Positions 29,080 to 40,815 are shown, counted from the first letter of the stretch. The stretch is 64,000 nt of DNA from Xanthomonas sp. SI (GCF_014236855.1 NZ_CP051261.1:992001-1056000); one strand, 5' to 3'. Made by a program: numbers and translations. The notes: generated by a model not told the origin, from the sequence alone.

Positions 29080-31826
29080 GCGACGAACGCTGGCAACAGG
29101 TGCGCCAGCTGTTCGAATCGGTCTGCGACCTGCCGCCGGCGCAGTGGCAGCCGACCCTGCAGCGGCTCAGCCAGGATCCGGCGCTGGTGCAGGAGGCGTT
29201 GGCCCTGCTCGCCGCGCAGACCGTGCAGTTGCAGCAGTTGGCCGCGCCGTTGCGGGCGCTGGCCGGACGCATGGCCGCGCCGGAACTGGGCGTAGGCGAC
29301 CGGCTCGGCCCGTGGCGGCTGACCCGCTTCCTGGCCAGCGGCGGCATGGGCAGCGTGTTCGTCGCCGAGCGCGCGGACGAGCAATATCAGCGGCAGGTGG
29401 CGGTGAAGCTGCTGCGCGGCCTGCCCGACGCGCTGACCGCGCAGCGCCTCGCCGCCGAGCGGCAGATCCTGGCCAGCCTGCAGCATCCCAATATCGCGCG
29501 CCTGTACGACGGCGGCGCCACCCCGGGCGGGCAGCCGTACCTGGTGATGGAGTACGTCGACGGCGTCGCCCTGGACCGCTACCTGCAGGCGCAGGCGCCG
29601 GACCTGCCTGCACGGCTGCAACTGTTCCTGCGCATCTGCCGCGCGGTGCAGGCGGCGCACCAGCGCCTGGTGCTGCATTGCGACCTGAAGCCGGGCAACG
29701 TGCTGGTCCGCGCCGACGGCGAGCCGGTGCTGCTGGACTTCGGCATCGCCCGGCTGCAGGACGCGGCCGACGGCGCCGAGCGCGGCCGCTTCTGCACGCC
29801 GCCTTACGCCAGCCCGGAACTGCTGGCCGGGCAGCCGGTGGGCGTGGCCGGCGACGTCTACAGCCTGGGCGTGATGCTGAGCGAAGTGCTGTCCGCGCAG
29901 CGCCTGCCGGCGCACGCCGGGACCGACGCGGCTTGTCCCCCGCCGAGCGCGCTGGCGCAGCTGCCGGCGTTGCGCAGGCAGCTGCGCGGCGATCTCGACG
30001 CGATCGCGGCCAAGGCCTGCGCGCAGGATCCGGCGCAGCGCTACGCCAACGTCGCCGAGCTGGCTGCCGATCTGCAGCGCCATCTCGGCCACCGCCCGGT
30101 GCAGGCGCGCCGCGGCGGTCGCCGCTATGCGCTGGCCCGCCTGCTGCGCCGGCGCTGGCGCGAGAGCGCGGTGGCCGCGGCGGTGCTGCTGCTCAGCGCC
30201 GGCTTCATGTGGCGCCTGCTGGAGACCCGCGCGCAGGCGCAGCGCGAAGCGGCGATCGCACTGCAGGTCAGCCAGTTCATGACCGATGCGTTCGATGCCG
30301 CCGACCCGCGCAGCCGCGGCGCCCAGGGCACCGCGACGATCAGCGCGCAGCAGGTGCTGGACCGTTCCGCCGCGCAGCTCGACCGGGGCCTGGCGCAATC
30401 GCCGGCGGTGCGCGCGCGGCTGCGCGCCACGCTCGGCCGCGCCTATATGAACCTTGGCCAGGACGCGCGTGCCGAGACGTTGCTGCGCCAGGCCGCGCGC
30501 GAATTGCGCAGCGCACAGGTGGGCGAACCGGCGTCGGCGTCGCAGGCGCTCAGCGACCTGGCGGTGCTGCTGTACAACCAGGATCGCGGCGCTGCGGCGC
30601 TGGCCGCGGCCACCGAGGCGCTGCGTCTGGCCGAACCCGGCGAAGAGCGCGACGCGCTGGCCAAGGCGACCAATGCGATGGGTCTGGCGTTGAGCCGGGT
30701 CGGCCGCACCGACGAGGCCGTGGCGATGCTGCAGCGCTCGCTGGCGCTGCGCATGCAGCCGGGTGGGAAGACCGACGGCGGTCCATCCACGGCGATGCAC
30801 AACCTGGGCCAGGTGTTCAAGGCCAACGGCGATCTGGTGCAGGCCGAGCACTGGTACCGGCGCGCGCTGGCGCTGAAGCAGCGCGACTTCGGCGCGCGCA
30901 GCGTCGACTACCTGCACAGCGCCGAAGGCCTGGCCAAGACGCTGGCGGCACGCGGCGCCTTGCCGGCGGCGAGCGCGCTGATGCAGCGCAACCTGGAACT
31001 GTCGCGCGCGCTGTACGGTGCGCGCAGTCCGCTGCTGGCCGATGCGGAAAACGAACTGGCGTCGGTGTACCAGGATGCCGGCGATTTCGCTGCGGCACGC
31101 GTGCACTATCTGCAAGCGCTGGCGATGTTGCCGGCGCTGGGCCTGGCGCAGAGCGTCGACCATGCGCGCTATCTCAACAACCTGGCCACGCTGGAGGAAT
31201 CGCGCGGCGATCTGCCGACGGCCGAGAAGTTGTATCGGCAATCCTGGCAGATCCGCCGGCAGGCGCTGGACGCGGACAACCCGATGACGCTCAACGCCGA
31301 GGGCAACCTGGGCCGCATGCTGATGCGCCAGGGCCGGCTGGGCGAAGCCGAGCCGCTGTTGCGGCATGCCTACGAGGGTATGGCGCGGCTGTATCCCGCC
31401 GATCATCCGCGGCAACTGGTGCAGCGCCTGAGCCAGGTGGAGCTGCACATGCGCAGCGGCGAGCTGGCGCGTGCGCAACGCGAGCTGGACGCGCTCCGGC
31501 CGGCGGCCGGCTGGCCGTCGACGCAACTGCAGCGACGGCGCGACATGTTGGCCGCGGAGTTGGCGCAACACGCCGGCGACAGCGCCGCGGCGCTGCGCGG
31601 CTGGGAAAGTGTGGTGCAGGCGAACCAGGCCGAACTGGGCAGTGCGGCGGTGCCCACCGCGATGGCACGGGTGTCGTTGGCCGAAGCGCTGCTGGCCCTC
31701 GACCGGCGCGACGAAGCGCGCGCGCAACTGCAACAGGCGCGTCCGGTGCTGGTCGCACAGCTGGCGCCGCAGGCCGAGTTGCTGCGGCGCCTGGATGCCG
31801 GGCAACAGACGCTGGCGTTGCGCTGA
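29076..31826 (+). CDS. Transmembrane Ser/Thr protein kinase with TPR sensor domain
   Basis: A 916-residue Hanks-type kinase that probably phosphorylates or activates the ECF factor encoded just upstream. Kinase domain about 80-340: glycine loop SGGMGSVF (88-95), K111 in VAVKLL, E128, catalytic HCDLKPGN (201-208), DFG at 221-223, and APE-like ASPELL. The usual Arg before the catalytic Asp is Cys, marking a non-RD kinase. One TM helix (about 365-382) leads to a periplasmic C-terminal half of many TPR repeats (for example DARAETLLRQAARELRSAQ). Overlap with the sigma gene is four bases. The stimulus is unknown. Confidence 0.92.
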   Translation: MSDERWQQVRQLFESVCDLPPAQWQPTLQRLSQDPALVQEALALLAAQTVQLQQLAAPLRALAGRMAAPELGVGDRLGPWRLTRFLASGGMGSVFVAERADEQYQRQVAVKLLRGLPDALTAQRLAAERQILASLQHPNIARLYDGGATPGGQPYLVMEYVDGVALDRYLQAQAPDLPARLQLFLRICRAVQAAHQRLVLHCDLKPGNVLVRADGEPVLLDFGIARLQDAADGAERGRFCTPPYASPELLAGQPVGVAGDVYSLGVMLSEVLSAQRLPAHAGTDAACPPPSALAQLPALRRQLRGDLDAIAAKACAQDPAQRYANVAELAADLQRHLGHRPVQARRGGRRYALARLLRRRWRESAVAAAVLLLSAGFMWRLLETRAQAQREAAIALQVSQFMTDAFDAADPRSRGAQGTATISAQQVLDRSAAQLDRGLAQSPAVRARLRATLGRAYMNLGQDARAETLLRQAARELRSAQVGEPASASQALSDLAVLLYNQDRGAAALAAATEALRLAEPGEERDALAKATNAMGLALSRVGRTDEAVAMLQRSLALRMQPGGKTDGGPSTAMHNLGQVFKANGDLVQAEHWYRRALALKQRDFGARSVDYLHSAEGLAKTLAARGALPAASALMQRNLELSRALYGARSPLLADAENELASVYQDAGDFAAARVHYLQALAMLPALGLAQSVDHARYLNNLATLEESRGDLPTAEKLYRQSWQIRRQALDADNPMTLNAEGNLGRMLMRQGRLGEAEPLLRHAYEGMARLYPADHPRQLVQRLSQVELHMRSGELARAQRELDALRPAAGWPSTQLQRRRDMLAAELAQHAGDSAAALRGWESVVQANQAELGSAAVPTAMARVSLAEALLALDRRDEARAQLQQARPVLVAQLAPQAELLRRLDAGQQTLALR

Positions 31827-31968
31827 GTGTCTGCGCGTCGGATGCAGCGCCGCGACGCTGTCGTCATCGCGCTGCATCGGGCTCGCTCCAGATGCGCTGG
31901 CGCCGCCGCAGCTGCGCGCGCGGCTCCGCTCGGGTAGGGTGGCGCGGTATCCGCTGCGGGGAATGCGC

Positions 31969-33684
31969 ATGTCCGTTTCGAAGTTTTCCTTGGCCTGCCT
32001 GGCGCTTGCGCTGGGCCTGCCGGCACTGGCCACTGCGGCCGACCGCGTCACCGGCCAGGCGTTCGCCACGCGCTCGGAGGTGATCGCGCCGCACGCGATG
32101 GCCGCCACCTCGCAGCCGCTGGCCACGCAGATCGCGCTGGACACGATGCAGGCGGGCGGGTCGGCGGTGGATGCGGCGATCGCCGCCAACGCCGCGCTCG
32201 GACTGATGGAGCCGACCGGCAACGGCGTCGGCGGTGACCTGTTCGCGATCGTGTGGGATCCGAAGACGCACAAGCTCTACGGCTACAACGGTTCGGGCCG
32301 TTCGCCCAAGTCGCTGACCCTGGCCGAATTCCAGCGCCGCGGCTTGAAGGACATTCCGCCGACCGGGCCGCTGCCGGTGTCGGTACCGGGCGCGGTGGAC
32401 GGCTGGTTCGCGCTGCACGAACGCTTCGGGCGCAGGCCGATGGCGCAGAACCTGGCGCCGGCGATCCGCTACGCGCGCGAGGGCCACCCGGTGGCCGAGA
32501 CCATCGCCTACTACTGGGACCGCTCGGTGCCGCGGCTGTCGCAGTATCCCGGCTTCAAGGAGCAGTTCACCATCGACGGCCATGCGCCGCGCAAGGGCGA
32601 ACTGTGGAAGAACCCGAACCTGGCCGACACCTTGCAGCAGATCGCCGACGGCGGCCGCGACGCGTTCTACAAGGGGCCGATCGCGCGCACCATCGACGCC
32701 TATTTCAAGGCCAACGGCGGCTTCCTCAGCTACGACGACCTGGCCAGCCACCATGGCGAATGGGTCGAGCCGGTCAGCAGCAACTATCGCGGCTACGACG
32801 TGTGGGAACTGCCGCCCAACAGCCAGGGCATCGCCGCGCTGCAGATGCTCAACATCCTGGAGGGCTACGACTTCTCCAAGATCGCGTTCGGCTCGGCCGA
32901 GCACATCCATCTGTTCACCGAGGCCAAGAAGCTGGCCTTCGCCGACCGCGCGCGCTTCTACGCCGATCCGGCGTTCCAGCCGGCGCCGTTGGCCAAGCTG
33001 ATCTCCAAGGACTACGCCGCGCAGCGTCGCGCGCTGATCTCGATGGACAAGGCCTTGAAGGAAGTGCAGCCGGGCACGCCCAAGCAGTTGGAAGAGGGCG
33101 ACACCATCTACCTGACCGTGGCCGATGCCGACGGCATGATGGTGTCGCTGATCCAGTCCAACTACCGCGGCATGGGCAGCGGCATGGCGCCGCCGGGGCT
33201 GGGCTTCATCCTGCAGGACCGCGGCGAGATGTTCGTGCTGAAGAAGGATCACCCCAACGGCTACGCGCCGGGCAAGCGCCCGTTCCAGACCATCATCCCG
33301 GCGTTCGTGACCAAGGACGGCAAGCCGTGGCTGAGCTTCGGCGTGATGGGCGGGGCGATGCAGCCGCAGGGCCACGTGCAGATCGTGATGAACCTGATCG
33401 ATTTCCACATGAACCTGCAGGAAGCCGGCGACGCGCCGCGGATCCAGCACGAAGGGTCCACCGAGCCGACCGGGCAGGCCACGGCGATGAGCGACGGCGG
33501 CGAGCTGAATCTGGAAACCGGCTTTTCCTACGACACGATCCGCGCGCTCATGCGCAAGGGCCACCGCGTGATCTTCGCCGATGGCCCGTATGGCGGTTAT
33601 CAGGCGATCCTCCGCGATCCGGCCAGCGGCGTGTACTACGGCGCCTCGGAAAGCCGCAAGGACGGGCAGGCCGCCGGCTACTGA
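31969..33684 (+). CDS. ggt: Gamma-glutamyltransferase, periplasmic
   Basis: Cleaves the gamma-glutamyl bond of glutathione and related peptides. 571 residues with a signal peptide (FSLACLALALGLPALATAAD) and the N-terminal nucleophile hydrolase fold. The autoprocessing site is the Thr in EEGDTIYLTVADADG, about residue 379, which becomes the catalytic N-terminal Thr of the small subunit; SNYRGMGSGM follows. The sequence TIYLTVAD differs from the TTHFSVVD of E. coli Ggt, placing it in a divergent branch. ATG at 31969 has GGGGA at suitable spacing; ATG two codons earlier is too close to it. Confidence 0.88.
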   Translation: MSVSKFSLACLALALGLPALATAADRVTGQAFATRSEVIAPHAMAATSQPLATQIALDTMQAGGSAVDAAIAANAALGLMEPTGNGVGGDLFAIVWDPKTHKLYGYNGSGRSPKSLTLAEFQRRGLKDIPPTGPLPVSVPGAVDGWFALHERFGRRPMAQNLAPAIRYAREGHPVAETIAYYWDRSVPRLSQYPGFKEQFTIDGHAPRKGELWKNPNLADTLQQIADGGRDAFYKGPIARTIDAYFKANGGFLSYDDLASHHGEWVEPVSSNYRGYDVWELPPNSQGIAALQMLNILEGYDFSKIAFGSAEHIHLFTEAKKLAFADRARFYADPAFQPAPLAKLISKDYAAQRRALISMDKALKEVQPGTPKQLEEGDTIYLTVADADGMMVSLIQSNYRGMGSGMAPPGLGFILQDRGEMFVLKKDHPNGYAPGKRPFQTIIPAFVTKDGKPWLSFGVMGGAMQPQGHVQIVMNLIDFHMNLQEAGDAPRIQHEGSTEPTGQATAMSDGGELNLETGFSYDTIRALMRKGHRVIFADGPYGGYQAILRDPASGVYYGASESRKDGQAAGY

Positions 33685-33772
33685 GCCTGCGCCGCGGCGG
33701 TGTCGCGGCCGGCTCGCGTGCGGCGGCCGGCGCGTTGTGTTGATGCGCGGGTCGGCGCTGCCGCCCGCGCGC

Positions 33773-35350
33773 TCACTCCTGCGCTTGCGTGCGCCCGGCC
33801 TCGGTGCGGGTCTGTTCCTGCGCCGCCTGTTCGCGCGCGATCCATTCCTCGATCATGTGCCTGGCGCGTCGATCGCGTCGGCGTTCCCGCGTGTGCTCGG
33901 CGTCCAGCACGCGATAGAGCGACACGATCACCAGCACCATCAGCACCGCGAACGGCAACGCGGCGATGGTGATCATGCCCTGCAGCGCATCCAGGCCCCC
34001 GGCCAGCAACAGCACCGCCGCGATCAGCGCCACCGCCACGCCCCATACCAGCTTGCGCGCCAGCGGCGGATCGCCGGCTTCGTCGGTGGACATGCTGGCC
34101 AGTACCAGCACCGCCGAATCGGCCGAACTGACGAAGAAGATCGTCAGCAACAGCAATGCCACGCTGGACAGCAGCAATGAACCAGGCAGGCTGTCGAACA
34201 GGGTGAACAGCACCGTCTCGTAGCCGTTGCCCAGCGCCTGCAGCATGTCGACATGGCCGAACAGCTGCGCCCACAGCGCAGCGCCGCCGAACACCGAGAA
34301 CCATACGAAGCCGAGCAGGGTGGGGGCCAGCACCACGCCCACCACGAACTCGCGGATGCTGCGCCCGCGCGAGACGCGGGCGATGAACGCACCGACGAAC
34401 GGCGCCCAGGCGATCCACCAGGCCCAATAGAAGATGGTCCATTCGGCCACCCACTTGCTGCCGGAGAACGGCGACATGCGCAAGCTCATCGTCACCAGTT
34501 GGTTGAGATAGGAACCGAGCGTGGTGGTGAAGGTGTCGAAGATGAAGCCGGTCGGGCCCAGTACCAGCACCGCGGCCAGCAGCAGCGCGGCCAGCGCCAG
34601 GTTGAAGTTGGACAGCCACTTGATGCCGCGCTCCACGCCGCTGGCGGTGGAGGCCATGTACAGCACGAAAGCCACGGCGATGATGGCCATCTGCACGGGG
34701 ATGCTCGCCTGCACGCCGAACACGCGGTGCAGGCCGGCGGCGATCTGGATCGTGCCGAAGCCCAGCGTGGTGGCCACGCCGATCGCGGTGGCCACGACCG
34801 CGGCGATATTCACCGCATGGCCGACCCAGCCGCGGTGGTGGCGGCCGATGACCGGCTGCAGCATGTCGCTGACCAATCCGCGGCCGTTGCGGTTGTACTG
34901 GAACCAGGCCATCGCCAGGCCGATCAACGCATAGACCGCCCAGGGATGCAGGCCCCAGTGGAAGAACGCGTAGCGCATCGAGGCGCGCGCCGCCTCCATG
35001 CTTTGCGGTGCCAGCCCTTCCGGCGGCTTGAGAAAGTGCGAGATCGGCTCGGCCGCGCCCCAGAACACCAGACCGATGCCCATGCCGGCGGCGAACAGCA
35101 TCGACAGCCAACTGGCGCGGGAGAAGTCCGGCTCGGCGTCCTCGCCGCCGATGCGCAGATGGCCGAAGCGACCGAAGGCCAGATACAGCATGAAGGCCAG
35201 GGTCAGGAACACCACCAGCAAATACATCCAGCCGGCGCCGCGGATGACCTGGGCCAGCGCCGCTTGCACCACGTCGTCGAACGGGCCGGGCGCGAGGCCC
35301 GCGATCAGCACCAGCAAGGCTACAAGCGCGATGGAAATACGAAACACCAT
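33773..35350 (-). CDS. BCCT family betaine/choline/carnitine transporter
   Basis: A 525-residue sodium- or proton-coupled importer of osmoprotectants with about 12 TM helices. The family tryptophan-rich signature is present as WTIFYWAWWIAWAPFVGAFIARVSRGR near residue 305, with GMGIGLVFWGAAEPISHF near 88. The cytoplasmic C-terminus (DAEHTRERRRDRRARHMIEEW) is charged and Arg-rich, as in osmosensing BetP-type carriers. ATG at 35350 gives the first TM helix directly. It converges with ggt and is divergent from the chemoreceptor-like gene. The substrate cannot be assigned. Confidence 0.9.
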   Translation of the reverse strand: MVFRISIALVALLVLIAGLAPGPFDDVVQAALAQVIRGAGWMYLLVVFLTLAFMLYLAFGRFGHLRIGGEDAEPDFSRASWLSMLFAAGMGIGLVFWGAAEPISHFLKPPEGLAPQSMEAARASMRYAFFHWGLHPWAVYALIGLAMAWFQYNRNGRGLVSDMLQPVIGRHHRGWVGHAVNIAAVVATAIGVATTLGFGTIQIAAGLHRVFGVQASIPVQMAIIAVAFVLYMASTASGVERGIKWLSNFNLALAALLLAAVLVLGPTGFIFDTFTTTLGSYLNQLVTMSLRMSPFSGSKWVAEWTIFYWAWWIAWAPFVGAFIARVSRGRSIREFVVGVVLAPTLLGFVWFSVFGGAALWAQLFGHVDMLQALGNGYETVLFTLFDSLPGSLLLSSVALLLLTIFFVSSADSAVLVLASMSTDEAGDPPLARKLVWGVAVALIAAVLLLAGGLDALQGMITIAALPFAVLMVLVIVSLYRVLDAEHTRERRRDRRARHMIEEWIAREQAAQEQTRTEAGRTQAQE

Positions 35351-35809
35351 GCGGCAGCGTCTCCGGGCAAGGAAGCGAGAGGGAGCGTGTCGGCGTTGCG
35401 GCGATGCGCAACACAGGCGGCACGCAGCGGTTGCCGGTCTGGAATCGCTGCAGCAGCGGCGAAGGGCAATCGCGAACGAAGCCAGCAACGATACCGCGTG
35501 CATCGTCACGGTACCGTTATGGTGCGCTGCGGCTAGCGCTGCAGTAGTGCGGATCTAAGCTTCTCTCCGCAGGCAAACCAAGCCGGGAGCCGCACAGCCA
35601 GATCTGATGCGTCCCGCAAATTCGACGCTGGTTCCTTTCACGACCATGTCCGCGCCCATCGGCTGCGATCCTCGCCGTCGCGGCGCGATCGCAGGCGTCT
35701 GAATCCGCAAGAGTCCGGACATGACGCCGATCCCGGTTGCGCATGTCCCCGCTCAGGTTGCACGGCGGCGGCCGATACCATGGCGGAAGAGTTCCTGGAG
35801 GGGAAGACG
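35351..35809. other. Intergenic region between divergent BCCT and chemoreceptor genes
   Basis: About 460 bases without a supported gene; contains the two promoters and the strong ribosome site GGAGGGGA (35796-35803) of the chemoreceptor-like gene. Confidence 0.4.
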
Positions 35810-37660
35810 ATGTCGTTGTTCACACGCGGTCCGAACGCCGATGCCGGACATGCCGCGGCCTTGCCGGACGCACCGGTGGCGCTGCTGCGATTGGACCCGC
35901 AAGGCCGGGTCTGTGCCGCCAATCGTGCCGCGCTGGATTTGCTCGGGGTGCACTCAGAGGCCTTGCTCGGCGAATCCAGCGAAGCGGTGTGGGGGCTGCC
36001 GTTGGCGTCGCTGGCCGGTGCGGAGGGCAGCTGGCTGGCATCGGGCGCCGATCCGGCGCGGCGCGTGCGCTATCAGCGCGATCGCGACGGGGAAGGTTGG
36101 CTGCTGTCGCTGCCGCATCCGGAAACCGCCGCGCTGCTGCGCGACGTCGCCCTGCTCGGCGGCGGCCAGGCGCAAGGCGCCATCAGCCCGGCGCTGCAGG
36201 CGCTGGCGCAGCAGCTGCAGGCCGGTGCGCAGGCGCAGGCCTTGCTCGACCGGGTCGGCGAGCGCCTGACCGGTTGCGATCTGGACCTGGGGCTGAGCAC
36301 GCCGCTGTCCGCGCAGGACACCGAGGCGATGGCCGGGCGGCGCCTGTCGGCCGGCTTCGGCAACCTGGCCGAGGCGATCCGCCAGGCGGTGGCGCTGTCG
36401 CTGCAGATCGCCGCCGACGTGCCGCACGTGGTCGCCGAGAACGACGAGCTGGCGCAGCAATCGCAGACCCAGATGGAAGCGCTGCAGACGGTGGTGGCGA
36501 CCACCCGGCGGCTGCTGCAGGGCCTGCACGAGATGGACCAGGAACTGCGCGCGGTGATCGCGGTGGCGGCCAGCGCCGACGACAGCGCGCGCCAGGGCGC
36601 GGAAGCGGCGCGCGCGCTGGGCCAGGCGATGCGCGAGGTGGAGCGGCGCTCGGCGCGCGCCACCGAGGTCATCGAGGTGATCGACGCGGTCGCGTTCCAG
36701 ACCAACATCCTGTCGATCAATGCCAGCATCGAGGCGGTGCATGCCGGCGCCGCCGGGCGCGGCTTCGCCGTGGTCGCCAGCGAGATCCGGCGCCTGGCCG
36801 AACGCGCCGCCGCCGCCGCGCGCGACGTGCGCGTCATCATCGGCGAGACCGGCAGCGCCCTGCACGACAGTGCCGCCTCGGCGCAGCGCACCGAGCAGGT
36901 GCTCGGCGGCATCGGCCAGTTGCTCGGTCGCGCCAGTGCGGCGATGGAAACCGTGGCCACCCGCGTCGCCGCGCAAGGCGCAGAGATCGGCGGCATCGAT
37001 CGCGCGGTCGAGCACGTGGTCGGGCTCAGCCGCAGCAACCTGGAGCATGTCGCGCGCGTGGTCGAGCGCAGCGCGGCGCTGGCCGCGGGCAGCGCCACGC
37101 TGCACGACTGCGTGGGCCTGTTCCGCTTGCCGTCCGATCCGATGCAGCAGCCGCGGCACGCGCGCATCCGCGAACTGGCGACGGCGGCCGCCGGCAGGAT
37201 CGGGCAGGCGCTGGCCGATGCGGTCGCGCGCGGCCGCATCGGCGAGGACGCGCTGTTTTCCACCGACTACACGCCGATCGCGGGCATCGATCCACCCAAG
37301 TACCGCACCACCTTCGATGCGTTGTGCGACGAACTGCTGCCGCCGCTGCAGGAACCGCTGCTGGCCGCGCATCCATGGATCGTGTTCGCGATCTGCGCCA
37401 ATCCTGACGGCTACGTGCCCACCCACAACCTGCGCTTCAGCCAGCCGCTGAGCGGCGACCGCGCCCGCGATCTGGTCGGCAACCGCACCAAGCGCATGTT
37501 CACCGATCGGGTCGGGCGCAGCGTCGGTCGCCACACCCAGCCGTATCTGTTGCAGGTGTATCGGCGCGACACCGGGCAGATCCTGTTCGACCTGTCGGTG
37601 CCGGTGTACGTGCGCGGCCGCCACTGGGGCGGACTGCGCGTGGCCTACGTGCTGGAATGA
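35810..37660 (+). CDS. Soluble PAS-containing methyl-accepting chemotaxis protein
   Basis: A 616-residue cytoplasmic chemoreceptor-like protein; no TM helix or signal peptide is seen. N-terminal PAS-like domain ([25 protein letters not shown], about 22-95), then a long helical signalling domain whose hairpin tip reads [28 protein letters not shown] near residue 298, close to the MCP consensus for CheA/CheW contact. After the signalling domain there is a C-terminal module (about 470-616) with [24 protein letters not shown] and [11 protein letters not shown], a sensor-like domain seen in some bacterial MCPs. Start chosen from GGAGGGGA seven bases before ATG. No che genes are nearby. Confidence 0.88.
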   Translation: MSLFTRGPNADAGHAAALPDAPVALLRLDPQGRVCAANRAALDLLGVHSEALLGESSEAVWGLPLASLAGAEGSWLASGADPARRVRYQRDRDGEGWLLSLPHPETAALLRDVALLGGGQAQGAISPALQALAQQLQAGAQAQALLDRVGERLTGCDLDLGLSTPLSAQDTEAMAGRRLSAGFGNLAEAIRQAVALSLQIAADVPHVVAENDELAQQSQTQMEALQTVVATTRRLLQGLHEMDQELRAVIAVAASADDSARQGAEAARALGQAMREVERRSARATEVIEVIDAVAFQTNILSINASIEAVHAGAAGRGFAVVASEIRRLAERAAAAARDVRVIIGETGSALHDSAASAQRTEQVLGGIGQLLGRASAAMETVATRVAAQGAEIGGIDRAVEHVVGLSRSNLEHVARVVERSAALAAGSATLHDCVGLFRLPSDPMQQPRHARIRELATAAAGRIGQALADAVARGRIGEDALFSTDYTPIAGIDPPKYRTTFDALCDELLPPLQEPLLAAHPWIVFAICANPDGYVPTHNLRFSQPLSGDRARDLVGNRTKRMFTDRVGRSVGRHTQPYLLQVYRRDTGQILFDLSVPVYVRGRHWGGLRVAYVLE

Positions 37661-37681
37661 GCGCCGCGGCGGGCGCCGCAC

Positions 37682-37711
37682 AAAAAAACGCCACCGGGGT
37701 GAGCCGGCGGC
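37682..37711 (-). terminator. Strong minus-strand terminator between the chemoreceptor gene and thiC
   Basis: Minus strand GCCGCCGG-CTCACC-CCGGTGGC-G followed by seven T (complement of 37682-37688); 8-bp stem with one G-T pair. No minus-strand protein gene ends here. Confidence 0.78.
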
Positions 37712-37790
37712 AGGGAGAGAGACGTCGTTCTTGTGGGGCCCAGGCTAGGCGCGGTATGTCGCCGGGGTTTGCCGCAATGGCGTGCGCGCG
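37682..37790 (-). ncRNA. Candidate small RNA ending at the terminator at 37682
   Basis: Inferred from an orphan minus-strand terminator. Upstream of the hairpin the RNA would contain a C/U-rich single-stranded tract (CGTCTCTCTCCCTGCC) complementary to ribosome-binding sequences and a C-rich loop, as in C-rich regulatory sRNAs known from Xanthomonas. The 5' end is a guess; a TTGTCA lies at about 37800 as a possible -35. No homology is claimed. Confidence 0.3.
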
Positions 37791-37880
37791 TGCCGGCGCT
37801 GACAAGAAGCGGGTCCGGTTGTGCGCCGATTCAGCTGCGCGCGGTTGGCTGCGGCCGCAGAAACGGGTCTAATGGGCGCA

Positions 37881-39963
<2,083 letters not shown>

Positions 39964-40033
39964 GGCCGCGGCATTGCCGCCGCCGTGGCGTGCGCTTGTC
40001 TATGATGCGCGCACGCCACTTCCGGAATTCCGC

Positions 40034-40699
40034 ATGCTCCGCTACGCGCTCGCCTTGCGCCGCCACCCGTCCGCGTTGCTGCTGGGCGTGCAATTGCTGG
40101 GCCTGCTGCTGTATCCGCTGATGGAAGACACCGCCGCCGGGCGCGCGCTGTTCGGCGCGTTCGGCATCGTGGTGCTGGGCCTGGCGCTGTGGGTGGTCAA
40201 CCGCAGCCCGTCGGTGCTGTGGATCGCCTGGTGCCTGGCGCTGCCGTCGGTGGTGCTGTCGATCGCCGCGGCGCTGCACCACAGCCCGCAGCTCGGCGCG
40301 TTCGCGCAACTGCTGGAAAGCCTGCTGTATTTCTATACCGCGGCCAGCCTGATCGCCTACATGCTGCAGGACCACGAGGTCACCCGCGACGAACTGTACG
40401 CGGCCGGCGCGACCTTCACCTTGCTGGCATGGGCGTTCGCCTTCGCATTCTCGGTGTGCCAGCAATGGCTGCCGGGCAGCTTCATCGGCGCGCAGACGAC
40501 GCAGTCGCCGCGGACCTGGATGGAGCTGCTGTACCTGAGTTTCAGCGTGCTGTCCGGGGTCGGCCTCAGCGACGTGCTGCCGGTGCTGCCGCTGGCGCGT
40601 TCGTTGGTGATGCTCGAACAGTTCGCCGGGGTGATGTATATCGCCCTTGTGGTGTCGCGGCTGATTGGGCTCAGCGTCACACGCAAAACCAAAGCCTGA
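40034..40699 (+). CDS. Small ion-channel-like membrane protein
   Basis: A 221-residue protein with five hydrophobic helices, then a pore-helix-like segment (TWMELLYLSFSVLSGVGLSDV, near 155-175) and a final TM helix (SLVMLEQFAGVMYIALVVSRLIG), the pattern of the Ion_trans_2 two-TM potassium channel pore attached to extra helices. The filter reads SGVGLSDV where K+ channels have TVGYGD, so the Tyr and second Gly are replaced. It may be a non-K+-selective or non-conducting relative. It follows thiC by 70 bases, but a functional link is not apparent. Confidence 0.65.
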   Translation: MLRYALALRRHPSALLLGVQLLGLLLYPLMEDTAAGRALFGAFGIVVLGLALWVVNRSPSVLWIAWCLALPSVVLSIAAALHHSPQLGAFAQLLESLLYFYTAASLIAYMLQDHEVTRDELYAAGATFTLLAWAFAFAFSVCQQWLPGSFIGAQTTQSPRTWMELLYLSFSVLSGVGLSDVLPVLPLARSLVMLEQFAGVMYIALVVSRLIGLSVTRKTKA

Positions 40700-40708
40700 A
40701 CAATCGCT

Positions 40709-40733
40709 AAAAAAAACGCGCCAACTGGCGCGT
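40709..40733 (-). terminator. Bidirectional hairpin, strong terminator on the minus strand
   Basis: Stem ACGCGCC (40716-40722) with GGCGCGT (40727-40733), loop AACT. The minus strand has eight T after the stem; the plus strand has only AATCTT. It can end the channel gene, but it is better placed for an unknown minus-strand RNA. Confidence 0.7.
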
Positions 40734-40815
40734 AATCTTGCAACGTTTATGTGAGTTTCGTCGGCGGAGAGAGAGCCTGTAGTGCTTCGCCGCGGTTGGC
40801 GGCGGCAACGACTAG
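40709..40815 (-). ncRNA. Candidate small RNA ending at the terminator at 40709
   Basis: No minus-strand protein gene precedes this terminator. The putative RNA would include GGCTCTCTCTCCGCCGACG (40758-40776), a pyrimidine tract very like that in the candidate at 37.7 kb, complementary to GGAGAGAG ribosome sites. The 5' end is not known. Low confidence. Confidence 0.28.

Noticed and set aside
28444..31826. A dedicated anti-sigma factor for the ECF protein.
   Set aside because: No zinc-binding or TM anti-sigma gene lies on either side; the kinase is the only partner.
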